This document shows, piece after piece, positions 45,625-53,993 of a stretch of DNA of 64,000 nucleotides. Under the pieces are notes generated by a model. That model was not told the DNA's origin. It ran no database searches and saw only the letters and a list, made by a program, of their open reading frames with translations. The stretch lies in NCBI RefSeq assembly GCF_017676345.1, contig NZ_JAFFZM010000003.1, positions 186,001 to 250,000 of the forward strand, in the 5' to 3' direction. Position 1 is the first letter of the stretch; the number at the start of each line of letters is the position of its first letter. This DNA is from Streptomyces smyrnaeus. Its GTDB lineage: Bacteria > Actinomycetota > Actinomycetes > Streptomycetales > Streptomycetaceae. Made by a program: the position numbers and the translations under genes.

Positions 45625-47244
45625 ATGAGCGACACCCAGCAGGCCCCGCAGCAGGTCCCGGTACTGGTCGTGGGAGGCGCGGTGACAGGACTGTCCACCG
45701 CGGTGTTCCTCGGCTGGCACGGCATCCGCTCGCTCGTCGTCGAACGCCACCCCGACACGCTGAGCCACCCGCGCTCGCGCGGCGTCAACCCGCGCACGGT
45801 CGAGCTGTACCGGCAGGTCGGACTGGAGGACCCCATCTGGTCCGAGGCGAGCCTGGCCACCGACTTCAGCAAGCTGCTGATGATCCGCGCCGAGACACTC
45901 GCGGGCCCGGAGATGTTCAGCGGCCCCACCGACCAGCCCGACCCCACCGGTGGCGTCAGCCCCTGCGAGTGGGCACCCATCGACCAGGACCGGCTCGAAC
46001 ACCTGCTGCGCGGCCGGGCCACCGAGCTCGGCGCCGAGCTGGCCTTCGGTACCGAGCTGGTCTCCTTCACCCAGGACGACGACGGGGTCACCGCCGTTCT
46101 CAGGGACACCGCGACCGGCCAGGAGCGCACCGTGCGCGCCGCCTACCTCGTCGCTGCCGACGGCAGTCGCAGCCCCATCCGTCAGGAACTGGGCATCGTC
46201 GCGGACGGACCCGGTGAGTTCGCCACCACCCTCTCGGTGCTCTTCGAGGCGGACCTGAGCCAGGCGGCACGCGGCCGCGACGTCGGCGTCTGCTACCTCG
46301 ACAAGCCCGCGCCCTCCACCATTCTGTTCGCGCACGACGGCAAGCAGCGGTGGATCTTCGCCACCGCCATGCCCGAGGGCGAGACGCTGGAGACCGTCAC
46401 CGAGGAGCAGGCGATCGGCCTCGTCCGTGCCGCCATCGGCCAGCGGGACCTGGAGGTGCGCATCGTCCCCCAGCTGCCCGCCGGCGGCGCCAAGTGGCTG
46501 AGCTTCATCATCGGCGCCCAGGTCGCCCGCGACTACCGCAGAGGGCGGGTCTTCCTGGTCGGTGACGCCGCCCACCTGGTGCCGCCCACCGGCGGGTTCG
46601 GCGCCAGCCTCGGCATCCAGGACGCCAACAACCTCGCCTGGAAGCTGGCCGCCGTCCTCGACGGCGAGTCGGGACCCGAACTGCTGGACACCTACCAGAC
46701 CGAGCGCCACCCGGTCGCCTGGATGACCCTTCAGCAGGCCCTGGGCATGATGCAGGAGCGCACCGGTCCCGACGGCGACGGCGAAGGGGAGGGCCCCGAC
46801 CCCGCGGAGGCGTACAGCACCACAGTCTTCGGCTACCGCTACGGCGACGGTCCGCCGGTTCCCCCGCACGCCCTGCGCGGCGAGCCCGGCACCCGGGCCC
46901 CGCACATCGAGCTCGACCGCGCCGGGGAGCGGATCTCCTCCCTCGACCTGTACGGCCGGGCGCCGGTACTCCTGACCGCCGAGGGCGGTCAGCCGTGGGT
47001 CGATGCGGCCACCGCCGTGGCCGCCGACACCGGGGTGCGGGTGGACGCCCACCGGGTGGGCGGTCCCGGCGCCACACTGACGGCCCCCGGGGGCCGCTCG
47101 GTTGCCGAGTCGCACGGCATCGCGGACGACGGCGCCGTGCTCGTGCGGCCGGACGGATTCGTCGCCTGGCGCTCCGAAGGCGCCGCCGCCGACCCGAAGG
47201 CGGCGCTGCGGGAGGCGGTGCGCGCCCTGTATCCGCGTACCTGA
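45625..47244 (+). CDS. Large FAD-dependent aromatic monooxygenase with variant dinucleotide motif
   Basis: 539 residues with the same domain order as 42714-44354. The FAD loop reads GGAVTG (17-22), so the third glycine of GxGxxG is Ala19. The other motifs are normal: YLVAADGSRSPIRQ and FLVGDAAHLVPPTGGFGASLG, with the C-terminal thioredoxin-like domain ending LVRPDGFVAWRSEG. AAGAGGAG precedes the start. It may hydroxylate a ring or carry out Baeyer-Villiger-type cleavage on the way to a xanthone. FAD binding is probably kept, since Ala is tolerated in some homologues. Two hairpins follow. Confidence 0.9.
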   Translation: MSDTQQAPQQVPVLVVGGAVTGLSTAVFLGWHGIRSLVVERHPDTLSHPRSRGVNPRTVELYRQVGLEDPIWSEASLATDFSKLLMIRAETLAGPEMFSGPTDQPDPTGGVSPCEWAPIDQDRLEHLLRGRATELGAELAFGTELVSFTQDDDGVTAVLRDTATGQERTVRAAYLVAADGSRSPIRQELGIVADGPGEFATTLSVLFEADLSQAARGRDVGVCYLDKPAPSTILFAHDGKQRWIFATAMPEGETLETVTEEQAIGLVRAAIGQRDLEVRIVPQLPAGGAKWLSFIIGAQVARDYRRGRVFLVGDAAHLVPPTGGFGASLGIQDANNLAWKLAAVLDGESGPELLDTYQTERHPVAWMTLQQALGMMQERTGPDGDGEGEGPDPAEAYSTTVFGYRYGDGPPVPPHALRGEPGTRAPHIELDRAGERISSLDLYGRAPVLLTAEGGQPWVDAATAVAADTGVRVDAHRVGGPGATLTAPGGRSVAESHGIADDGAVLVRPDGFVAWRSEGAAADPKAALREAVRALYPRT

Positions 47245-47256
47245 CCGGCCCGGGAC

Positions 47257-47329
47257 CGGTCCGGGGCCGCCCCGGCCGGCCCCGGACCGCTTCGGACAGG
47301 GCCCGGCAGCGTGCGAGGCTGCCGGGCCC
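47257..47329. terminator. Two tandem hairpins after the flavin monooxygenase gene
   Basis: First: CGGTCCGGGGCC at 47257-47268 with its perfect complement at 47278-47289. Second: GGGCCCGGCAGC at 47299-47310 with its perfect complement at 47318-47329. A strong stop for the monooxygenase transcript and a plausible boundary before the housekeeping-like genes. Confidence 0.85.
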
Positions 47330-47362
47330 GTTCGCGTGCGCGCGGCTGCGCTGCGGGCCAAG

Positions 47363-48151
47363 ATGATCCCCATGGATGTGGCCGAGCTCGTTCTCAGGTA
47401 CGTCGAGGCCGTGATCTGGCCGCTGGTGACACTGACGGTGGCCTGGTACCTGCGCGCCTATCTGCGGGAGGCCTTCGCCCGTATGACGCGGATCGAAACC
47501 CCGGCCGGAGCCATCGAGTTCGAGACGGAGGCACGGCAGCTGCGCGAGCGGGCCGAGGAGTTGCGGCAGCAGCCCAGCGCGCCCCGAGAGCCGGCGCCCG
47601 GCCCCTGGGGTGTCCCGCAGCAGCCGCAACCCGGCGCCGGTCCGTATGCCGCGCCCCCGGTCAGGGACCGGCGCCAAACGGGTCCGCGCCCCCAAGGGCC
47701 GCCGCCCTCGCCCGCACCGCCGTCCCCCGCACCGGATCCCCGTCCGGCGCCCGCCGGGGATCCGGCGCCCTCCCAACCGCTGCCCCCGCCTTCGCAGCGG
47801 ACGGCGGCGGACCGGGGTCGGACGGCCTTCCACGAGGCGTGGGAGACCGTCGAGGTCTCGCCCACGGCGGCGTTGGTGACGGCCTGGGCGACGACGGCCG
47901 GGATGCTGGCCGCCGTCCTGCCGCCGCCCGCCCCCCGCCCCGGTGAGGAGGCACCGGCCGCGGCGGACCGCGCGCTGCGCAGCCGGCTGCTGCTGGGCGG
48001 GGCCCCGACGGGACTGGTCGCCGTCTTCGACGGACTGCACCGGCTGCGCGACGCGGCGGTGCAAGACCGCGCCCCCGTCACCCCCGAGGCGGCCCGGCAC
48101 TACATCACCGGCTGCGAACGCCTGATCGAGGAGGTCGTCGCCACCCACTAG
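47363..48151 (+). CDS. Hypothetical membrane-anchored protein with proline-rich centre
   Basis: 262 residues from ATG 47363 (another ATG nine bases later is equally possible). A single hydrophobic helix, VIWPLVTLTVAWYLRAYL (about 17-34), is followed by charged helices, a long Pro/Ala-rich stretch (about 72-150) and a C-terminal helical domain (about 155-262) with YITGCERLIEEVV. It would be anchored with most of the chain on one side. I do not recognise the family. It lies after a double terminator and before the 48197 and 48656 genes on the same strand, so it probably does not belong to the polyketide pathway. Confidence 0.7.
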   Translation: MIPMDVAELVLRYVEAVIWPLVTLTVAWYLRAYLREAFARMTRIETPAGAIEFETEARQLRERAEELRQQPSAPREPAPGPWGVPQQPQPGAGPYAAPPVRDRRQTGPRPQGPPPSPAPPSPAPDPRPAPAGDPAPSQPLPPPSQRTAADRGRTAFHEAWETVEVSPTAALVTAWATTAGMLAAVLPPPAPRPGEEAPAAADRALRSRLLLGGAPTGLVAVFDGLHRLRDAAVQDRAPVTPEAARHYITGCERLIEEVVATH

Positions 48152-48196
48152 GGTGTGCCGGGCAGTTGAATCTCCGTTGTGCACAGGGGGCACCGC

Positions 48197-48622
48197 ATGA
48201 CCGTCACACCGAAGCCGCGCAGCACCGACAGCGACGCCGGACAGGGCCGCCGGCGCAAGCTGCGCTCCTCGACCGTCGTACTCGGCAGCATGGGCGCCCT
48301 CGCGGTGGCGCTGTCCGGGTACTCCTCGGAGCCGGACCGGCGGTGCGTGGACCCCGACAGCTACGACGCGGTGCGCGGCTACCGCGTCCTGCCCCAGAGC
48401 CAGTGCGAGACCGGCGGCGCCGGCGCTTCGGCCAGGACCGCGGCCTTCCCCGCCGCCGGGGGCGCCGAGGGCCAGGAGGACGTCTGGTACTACGGCGGCC
48501 GGGAGGCGAAGGGCCGCGCGAAGGGAGGCACGTTCATCCACGCCGCGGCCGTCGAACGGGCCGGCTTCGGATGCGACGACGATGACGACGGCAGCAGCGG
48601 TGGCGGCGGGTACGGCGGCTGA
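48197..48622 (+). CDS. Hypothetical exported or membrane protein, Gly-rich C-terminus
   Basis: 141 residues from ATG 48197. A basic N-terminus (GRRRKLR) and hydrophobic stretch VVLGSMGALAVALSGY suggest a membrane anchor or signal. The middle has DVWYYGGR and the end is acidic then Gly-rich (CDDDDD... GGGGYGG). Similar small proteins accompany glutathionylspermidine-synthase-like genes in Streptomyces, and such a gene starts 33 bases downstream. The molecular role is unknown. Confidence 0.7.
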   Translation: MTVTPKPRSTDSDAGQGRRRKLRSSTVVLGSMGALAVALSGYSSEPDRRCVDPDSYDAVRGYRVLPQSQCETGGAGASARTAAFPAAGGAEGQEDVWYYGGREAKGRAKGGTFIHAAAVERAGFGCDDDDDGSSGGGGYGG

Positions 48623-48655
48623 GACGGGCGCGGCTCAGGAGAGGAGACGCCCCGA

Positions 48656-49846
48656 GTGGAACGCCACACCCTCGCTCCGCGCCCCGGCTGGCAGGAGACC
48701 GTCGAGGAGCAGGGCTGCATCTATCCGCTGACGCGGTACCCCGACGGCTCGCTGCGCCCCTACTGGGACGAGAGCGCCTACTACGCCTTCACCCTGCCCG
48801 AGGTCGAAGCCCTCGAGGAGGTCGTGGAGGAGCTGCACGAGATGTGTCTGCGGGCCGCCGCGCACATCGTGGAGCAGGGCCGGTTCGCCGAACTGGGCAT
48901 CACCGACCCGGCCCTGGTGGCCCGGGTCGCGGAGAGCTGGCGGCGGCGCGACGAACTGCCCAGCCTCTACGGCAGGTTCGATCTGCGCTACGACGGCGGC
49001 GGTGAGCCGGCGAAGCTGCTGGAGTACAACGCGGACACCCCCACCTCGCTGGTCGAGGCGGCCTCTCCGCAGTGGTTCTGGATGGAGGAGCGCTTTCCCG
49101 GCGCCGACCAGTGGAACTCGCTGCACGAGCGGCTGGTCGACACGTGGAAGAAGCAGGCGGCGCTGCTGCCGCCGGGCGCACCCGTGCACTTCGCCCACTC
49201 GGCGCGCGACGAACTGGGCGAGGACCTGATGACCGTCGCCTACCTCCAGGAGACGGCCGAGCAGGCCGGTCTGGAGACCGTCGCGATACCGGTGGAGGAG
49301 ATCGGCTGGGACCGGCTGTCGGGCCGGTTCGTCGACCAGCGGCTGAAGTTCATCCGCGCCTGCTTCAAGCTCTACCCGTGGGAGTGGCTGGCCTCCGACA
49401 GGTTCGGCCCGCATGTGCTGGAGACCCTCGACAACGGGGGCGGCACCGGCTCCACGCTGTGGATCGAGCCGGCCTGGAAGATGCTGCTGTCCAACAAGGC
49501 GCTGCTGGCCATCCTGTGGGAGCTGTTCCCCGGCCACCCCAATCTGCTGCCCGCCTACCTGGACGGGCCGCGCGAGCTGGCGGCCACCACCGGATGGGCG
49601 GCCAAGCCGCTGCTGGGTCGCGAGGGCGCCGGGGTCACCCTGCACCAGCCCGGGACCGAGCCGTCGGTACGGGGCGAGCCGTGCTGCTACCAGGCCCTGT
49701 GCCCGCTGCCGGACTTCGACGGCAACCGCACGGTGCTCGGCACCTGGGTCGTCGACGGTGAGGCGGCGGGGCTGGGCATCCGCGAGTCGGCGGGGCCGGT
49801 CACGGACGAGTACGCGCGGTTCCTGCCGCACGTCATCCGCCAGTAG
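48656..49846 (+). CDS. Glutathionylspermidine synthase-like ATP-grasp protein
   Basis: 396 residues from a GTG start with GAGGAGA upstream. The preATP-grasp/ATP-grasp pattern of the GSP_synth family is clear: RFDLRYDGGGEPAKLLEYNAD, WKMLLSNKALLAILWELFP, AAKPLLGREGAGVTLH and LGTWVVDGEAAGLGIRES. The family makes amide bonds between a carboxylate and an amine with ATP; the E. coli enzyme also has an amidase domain that is absent here. It pairs with the small upstream protein, a widespread actinobacterial arrangement outside antibiotic clusters. It is probably a general cell-envelope or polyamine-related gene. Confidence 0.88.
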   Translation: MERHTLAPRPGWQETVEEQGCIYPLTRYPDGSLRPYWDESAYYAFTLPEVEALEEVVEELHEMCLRAAAHIVEQGRFAELGITDPALVARVAESWRRRDELPSLYGRFDLRYDGGGEPAKLLEYNADTPTSLVEAASPQWFWMEERFPGADQWNSLHERLVDTWKKQAALLPPGAPVHFAHSARDELGEDLMTVAYLQETAEQAGLETVAIPVEEIGWDRLSGRFVDQRLKFIRACFKLYPWEWLASDRFGPHVLETLDNGGGTGSTLWIEPAWKMLLSNKALLAILWELFPGHPNLLPAYLDGPRELAATTGWAAKPLLGREGAGVTLHQPGTEPSVRGEPCCYQALCPLPDFDGNRTVLGTWVVDGEAAGLGIRESAGPVTDEYARFLPHVIRQ

Positions 49847-49849
49847 ACC

Positions 49850-49889
49850 GCCGGGCGGCAGGACGCTCGGCACGACACCGCCGCCCGGC
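49850..49889. terminator. Terminator after the ATP-grasp gene
   Basis: GCCGGGCGGC (49850-49859) pairs perfectly with GCCGCCCGGC (49880-49889), with a 20-base loop, immediately after the stop. Confidence 0.75.
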
Positions 49890-49902
49890 AAGGACAGCGG
49901 TG

Positions 49903-49952
49903 TGCGGACCGGTCCCGGCTCGCGGGGAGGCGGGTGGCGGGACCGGTCCGCA
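49903..49952. terminator. Terminator of the ferredoxin/P450 transcript
   Basis: TGCGGACCGGTCCC (49903-49916) and its perfect complement (49939-49952) form a 14-bp stem with a 22-base loop, three bases beyond the ferredoxin stop on the minus strand. Confidence 0.8.
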
Positions 49953-49955
49953 GGG

Positions 49956-50153
49956 TCATTCCTCCGTCACCCGGATGGACTTCGTCGGACAGCCCCGGGC
50001 CGCCCGGCGGACCTCCTCGTGGAGCTCCCCGTCAGGGGTCTCGTCGAGGACCACGACCAGTCCGTCCTCGTCCTGGTCGAAGACGCCGGGCAGCCGGTAG
50101 ACACACAGACTGCTGACCGCACAGGTCTCGGAGTTCGCGGTCACACGGAGCAT
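49956..50153 (-). CDS. [3Fe-4S]-type ferredoxin
   Basis: 65 residues. Cysteines are in CAVSSLC (C-x5-C) with a distant CPTKS, the three-cysteine arrangement of Streptomyces P450 ferredoxins, which usually hold a 3Fe-4S cluster. It passes electrons from a ferredoxin reductase to P450s. The ATG begins one base after the stop of the adjacent P450 gene, so this P450 is its natural partner; it may also serve the P450 at 25704-26936. No dedicated reductase gene is visible. Confidence 0.93.
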   Translation of the reverse strand: MLRVTANSETCAVSSLCVYRLPGVFDQDEDGLVVVLDETPDGELHEEVRRAARGCPTKSIRVTEE

Positions 50154-50154
50154 G

Positions 50155-51354
50155 TCACCACTCCACAGGAATCTCGGTGAAGCCCTCCATGAACCCGCCC
50201 AGCGCCCGCGGCAGCTCCTCGGCGGGGGCCGCCAGCCGGATGTCGGGGAAGCGGCGCAGCAGCGACTCCGTGGCCACCTGGAGCTCCATCCGGGCCAGTG
50301 CGGCGCCCACGCAGTAGTGGATGCCGGCGCCGAACGTCATGTGGTGGTTCTCCTGGCGGCGGATGTCCAGCTCGAAGGGGTTGTCGAAGACCTCGGGGTC
50401 CATGTTGGCCCCTTCCTCCGACAGCAGCACGCTGGTGCCCTTCTTGATGACCGAGCCGTCCGAGAGGGGGATGTCCTCCACGGCGTAGCGCATGGTGCCG
50501 ACCGAGGAGCCCATGATCTGGGTGCGCAGCAGCTCCTCCACCGTGGAGGGCACCAGCGACCAGTCCGCCTGGATCTGCCGCACCAGCTCCGGGTGGTGCA
50601 GCAGCACGGCGGTGCCGGTGCCGATCTGACTGGCGGTGGTCACATAGCCGGCGATGAGCAGCCCCTGGCACCAGAAGTGCAGCTCATGGTCGTTGAGCCG
50701 GTTGTCCTCCTCGTCGCGGACCCGGATCAGCTCGCTGACCAGATCGTCACCGGGAGCGGCCCGCTTGGCGTCGATCAGGTCGCCCAGGTACTTCCACAGG
50801 TTCTGGCGGCACTGCCCGACCTCCTCGGGCGGCAGCTTGGTCACGGACAGGAAGCCGTCCACATAGGCGCGGAACTGGTCGCGGTCCTCCGCCGGTACGC
50901 CCAGCAGCTTGCAGATCACCTTGATCGGCAGCGGGAAGGCCAGCGCCTCGTTCAGTTCCACCGGCTGCGGACCGGCGGCCATCTCGTCCAGCAGCTCGTC
51001 GGCGACCTGCTGCACATACGGCCGCAGGGCCTCGATCCGGCGGGCGGTGAACGCCTTGGTCACCAGTGAGCGCACCTGGGTGTGCTTGGGCGGGTCCGGG
51101 TCGATCTCCGGGTCCATGAACAGGTCGTTGTCCTTGGAGATGCGCGCGCAGTCGGGGCGTGCGATGTTGCGGGACAGACGCTTGTCGGCGAACAGGGCGC
51201 GCACGTCCTTGTAGCGGGTCACGAGCGTCGCCACGTCCCCGCTCGGCAGCGTCACCTCCATCGCGGAGCTGCTGTGCACATGCCGCAGCGCTTCGGGCAC
51301 CTGCATGGGCGGGGTCCAGGCGAACGGATACCTGGGCGGGGTCTGAGTGCTCAC
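50155..51354 (-). CDS. Cytochrome P450 with atypical I-helix
   Basis: 399 residues from GTG at 51354, preceded by GAAGGGA. Heme binding FGAGIHYCVGAALAR and the K-helix EELLR are intact. The I-helix reads LIAGYVTTASQ where most P450s have AG-x-E/D-T-T; the acidic residue that helps protonate the iron-peroxo species is Val. Such changes occur in P450s with non-hydroxylating chemistry such as phenol coupling or ring formation. It is coupled to the ferredoxin gene and near AsnB and TenA-like genes. It could form a methylenedioxy or ether bridge, inferred only from product class. Confidence 0.92.
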   Translation of the reverse strand: MSTQTPPRYPFAWTPPMQVPEALRHVHSSSAMEVTLPSGDVATLVTRYKDVRALFADKRLSRNIARPDCARISKDNDLFMDPEIDPDPPKHTQVRSLVTKAFTARRIEALRPYVQQVADELLDEMAAGPQPVELNEALAFPLPIKVICKLLGVPAEDRDQFRAYVDGFLSVTKLPPEEVGQCRQNLWKYLGDLIDAKRAAPGDDLVSELIRVRDEEDNRLNDHELHFWCQGLLIAGYVTTASQIGTGTAVLLHHPELVRQIQADWSLVPSTVEELLRTQIMGSSVGTMRYAVEDIPLSDGSVIKKGTSVLLSEEGANMDPEVFDNPFELDIRRQENHHMTFGAGIHYCVGAALARMELQVATESLLRRFPDIRLAAPAEELPRALGGFMEGFTEIPVEW

Positions 51355-51427
51355 GGTTGTCCCTTCGGGTTGCGGTGATCGGATGCGGGAGGGGGGCAGG
51401 GCCGTACGGGCACGACGGAAGCGCCGG

Positions 51428-52102
51428 TCACACGGGCCATTCGGGGCGCTCCCACGAGGACTCGGCGAACGCCCACTCGTGGCGGATACCGGTGCGGAAG
51501 TGCGCGACCAGCCGGTCGCGTTCGGCCGGGGAGGCCGTCTCGCCGAGTTCGTCGGCCAGCCCCATGAAGGCCCGCACCGCATAGCCGTAGCCCGGGCCCG
51601 GGTGGTACGCCTCGATCCACTTCGCGTAGCGGGAGCCGGCCGTGTGGCGCTCCAGCAGATCGTCGGAGACCTGGAAGTTGAACCACACCATCGGCAGCAG
51701 CGCCCCGACGCCCGCGGTGAAGGACGCCGCGCTGGAGGCGTTGAAGAACGCGCAGTGCGCGTGGGTGACCGGGCCGACCGACGGTGTTCCGTGCACCGGC
51801 CCGGGCAGCCCGAGACCGTCCGCCAGCTCCGCGTACTTCTCGCGCAGCCGGTCGCGGGCCTCCAGCGTGCCGGTGATCGAGCGGCCCAGCAGCGCCGTGT
51901 GCGCGTCCTGCTCTGCAGTCGCCGCCGTACGGGCCAGCGCCCGTGCGTAGGCGGGCAGCAGATGCCCGGTGTCCTGCTCCACGAAGTACGTCAGTGACTC
52001 GCCCGGCAGGGAGCCGTCCCGAAGCCCCGACCAGAACGGGTGGGCCCGCACCTTCTCCAGCACCGGCGCGGCCAGCTCCTTCAGCTGATCGCTCAACAGC
52101 AT
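51428..52102 (-). CDS. TenA/PqqC-like heme-oxygenase-fold protein without the thiaminase cysteine
   Basis: 224 residues, all-helical, of TenA length. HPFWSGLRDGSLPGESLTYF and the C-terminal RHEWAFAESSW are typical of TenA. In thiaminase II a catalytic Cys lies in the LPCxW-type segment; here it reads LPMVWFNFQ, so hydrolysis of thiamin pyrimidines is unlikely. Some proteins of this fold are cofactor-free or di-iron oxidases. It lies between the P450 and AsnB genes in the same direction, so a tailoring oxidation or nitrogen-handling role is possible. Fold is reliable; function is open. Confidence 0.8.
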   Translation of the reverse strand: MLLSDQLKELAAPVLEKVRAHPFWSGLRDGSLPGESLTYFVEQDTGHLLPAYARALARTAATAEQDAHTALLGRSITGTLEARDRLREKYAELADGLGLPGPVHGTPSVGPVTHAHCAFFNASSAASFTAGVGALLPMVWFNFQVSDDLLERHTAGSRYAKWIEAYHPGPGYGYAVRAFMGLADELGETASPAERDRLVAHFRTGIRHEWAFAESSWERPEWPV

Positions 52103-52136
52103 CGATCTCGCCCCTCTTCCCTCGCTCCGTCGGCTC

Positions 52137-53993
52137 TCACAGGTCCAGCCGCACCCGGTAGTGGCGCAGCCACGCGTCGAGCTGGAGCACCATCTCGACG
52201 TTGCGCCGCTCGCCCCACCCGTCCACCGCGATCGGCCGGTCCTCGGCGGCCAGTTCGGCGCACGCCGGTCCGTCCAGCAGCGGCCTCACGGGGCTCGCCG
52301 GATCGGCGACGACCGCGTTGAAGCGCCGCCGCAGCACCTGCCCGTAGTGCGGGTCCTGGGTGATCGGGAAGGGGCTCTTGCGGCGCTGGGTGACCGAGTC
52401 GGGGAGCAGGTCGGCGACGGCGGAGCGCAGCACGCTCTTCTCCCGGCCGTCGGCGGTCTTCATCGCCCAGGGAATGTTGTAGACGTACTCCACCAGCCGG
52501 TGGTCGCAGTACGGCACCCGCAGCTCCAGGCCCACGGCCATGCTCAGCCGGTCGTCGCGGGCCAGCAGCAGCGGCAGCCAGCGCGTCAGATGGGCGTGGC
52601 CGACCCGCCGCATCACCCGCTCGGTCTCCGACTCCCCGGGTACGTCGGGTACCTCGGCGACGGTCTCGGACCAGCGCTGCGCCGAGTAGTCCGGCACGTC
52701 GATCTTGCGCAGCAGGCCCGGGTCGAGCAGCCCTGTGCTCATCCCGTGCGGTGCGACCCGCAGGCCCATCGTCACCCAGGGGAAGTTGGCGGTGTCCACC
52801 AGCGTGGGGTCGCGGAAGGACTGGTAGCCGCCGAAGAGTTCGTCGGCGACCTCGCCCATCAGCGCCACCGTCGAGCGCTGCCGTACCGCGCGCAGCAGCA
52901 GATACAGCGAGCGGTCCATGTCGGGGATGGGGCGGGGCAGATCCTGGGCGCGCAGCGCCGCCGCGTCCACCACATGGTCGGCCAGATCCGCGGTACGCAG
53001 CACGACGGGCTCGTGGTCGGTGCCCACGTGCCGGGCGACCTCGGCGGCGTAGGGCGCGTCAGGGTCCTCGTGCCAGAAGTCCTTGCGGAACCGTTCGGTG
53101 TGCCCCTCGAAGTCCACCGCGAAGGTGCGCGGCCGCCCGGAACCCGAACGGGCCGCGAAGGCGGCCAGCGCACTGGAGTCGACACCGCCCGACAGCAGCG
53201 TGCACAGCGGTACATCGGCCACCAGATGATCGCGGACCGACTCCTGGAGCAGTCCGCGCACCGTCTCCACGGTGCGCTCCAGCGGATCCGGGTGCGCGTG
53301 GTTGGGCAGCGACCAGTAGCGCGACTCGCGCAGCACGGCACTACCGGCGCCCTCCCGCAGGAGCGCGGTGTGCCCGGCGGGCAGCTCGCGGATGCCGCGG
53401 TAGACGGCGTGCCCCGGTGTCGCGATGTAGGCCAGCAGCTCGGCGAGCCCCTCAGCGTCCACCACGCACTCCAGCGACGGGTGCGCCAGCAGCGCCTTGG
53501 GCTCGGAGCCGAAGAGCAGCCCCTGGGCCGTTCGCGCGTAGTACAGCGGCTTGATGCCCAGCCGGTCGCGGGCCAGCAGCAGCTGCCGGCTGCGCGGGTC
53601 CCACACGGCGAAGGCGAACATGCCCTCCAGCCGCCGGGCGCACTCGGGCCCCCACTCCAGATAGGCCCGCAGCACCACCTCGGTGTCACCAGCGGTACGG
53701 AACCGGTGCCCCCGTGCCGTCAATTCGGCCCGGACCTCGCGGTAGTTGTAGACCTCGCCGTTGTGCACCAGGACGGCGAGGGTGCGCCCGTCGTGCTCGG
53801 CGGTCATCGGCTGGGTGGAGTCGTCGACGTCGATGACGGCGAGCCTGCGGTGCCCCAGCGCGGCGTCCGCGTCGGTCCACACCGCCTCGTCGTCCGGGCC
53901 CCGGTTGGCGAGGGTGCCGGCCATGGCCCGGACGGTGCTGCCCTCCTCGCTCATCTCCCGCGCGAAGTCGATCCAGCCCGCTATGCCGCACAT
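52137..53993 (-). CDS. Asparagine synthetase-like glutamine amidotransferase
   Basis: 618 residues. Cys2 in MCGIAGW is the N-terminal glutaminase nucleophile; RGPDD and HNGEVYN complete that domain. The synthetase half has the ATP-pyrophosphatase loop SGGVDSS (268-274). It releases ammonia from glutamine, adenylates a carboxylate and forms an amide. In polycyclic xanthone and tetracycline-type pathways such enzymes put the amide nitrogen on the polyketide or its starter, which can become a lactam. The ATG lies 13 bases inside the glycosyltransferase gene. This gene makes a nitrogen-containing product likely. Confidence 0.94.
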   Translation of the reverse strand: MCGIAGWIDFAREMSEEGSTVRAMAGTLANRGPDDEAVWTDADAALGHRRLAVIDVDDSTQPMTAEHDGRTLAVLVHNGEVYNYREVRAELTARGHRFRTAGDTEVVLRAYLEWGPECARRLEGMFAFAVWDPRSRQLLLARDRLGIKPLYYARTAQGLLFGSEPKALLAHPSLECVVDAEGLAELLAYIATPGHAVYRGIRELPAGHTALLREGAGSAVLRESRYWSLPNHAHPDPLERTVETVRGLLQESVRDHLVADVPLCTLLSGGVDSSALAAFAARSGSGRPRTFAVDFEGHTERFRKDFWHEDPDAPYAAEVARHVGTDHEPVVLRTADLADHVVDAAALRAQDLPRPIPDMDRSLYLLLRAVRQRSTVALMGEVADELFGGYQSFRDPTLVDTANFPWVTMGLRVAPHGMSTGLLDPGLLRKIDVPDYSAQRWSETVAEVPDVPGESETERVMRRVGHAHLTRWLPLLLARDDRLSMAVGLELRVPYCDHRLVEYVYNIPWAMKTADGREKSVLRSAVADLLPDSVTQRRKSPFPITQDPHYGQVLRRRFNAVVADPASPVRPLLDGPACAELAAEDRPIAVDGWGERRNVEMVLQLDAWLRHYRVRLDL

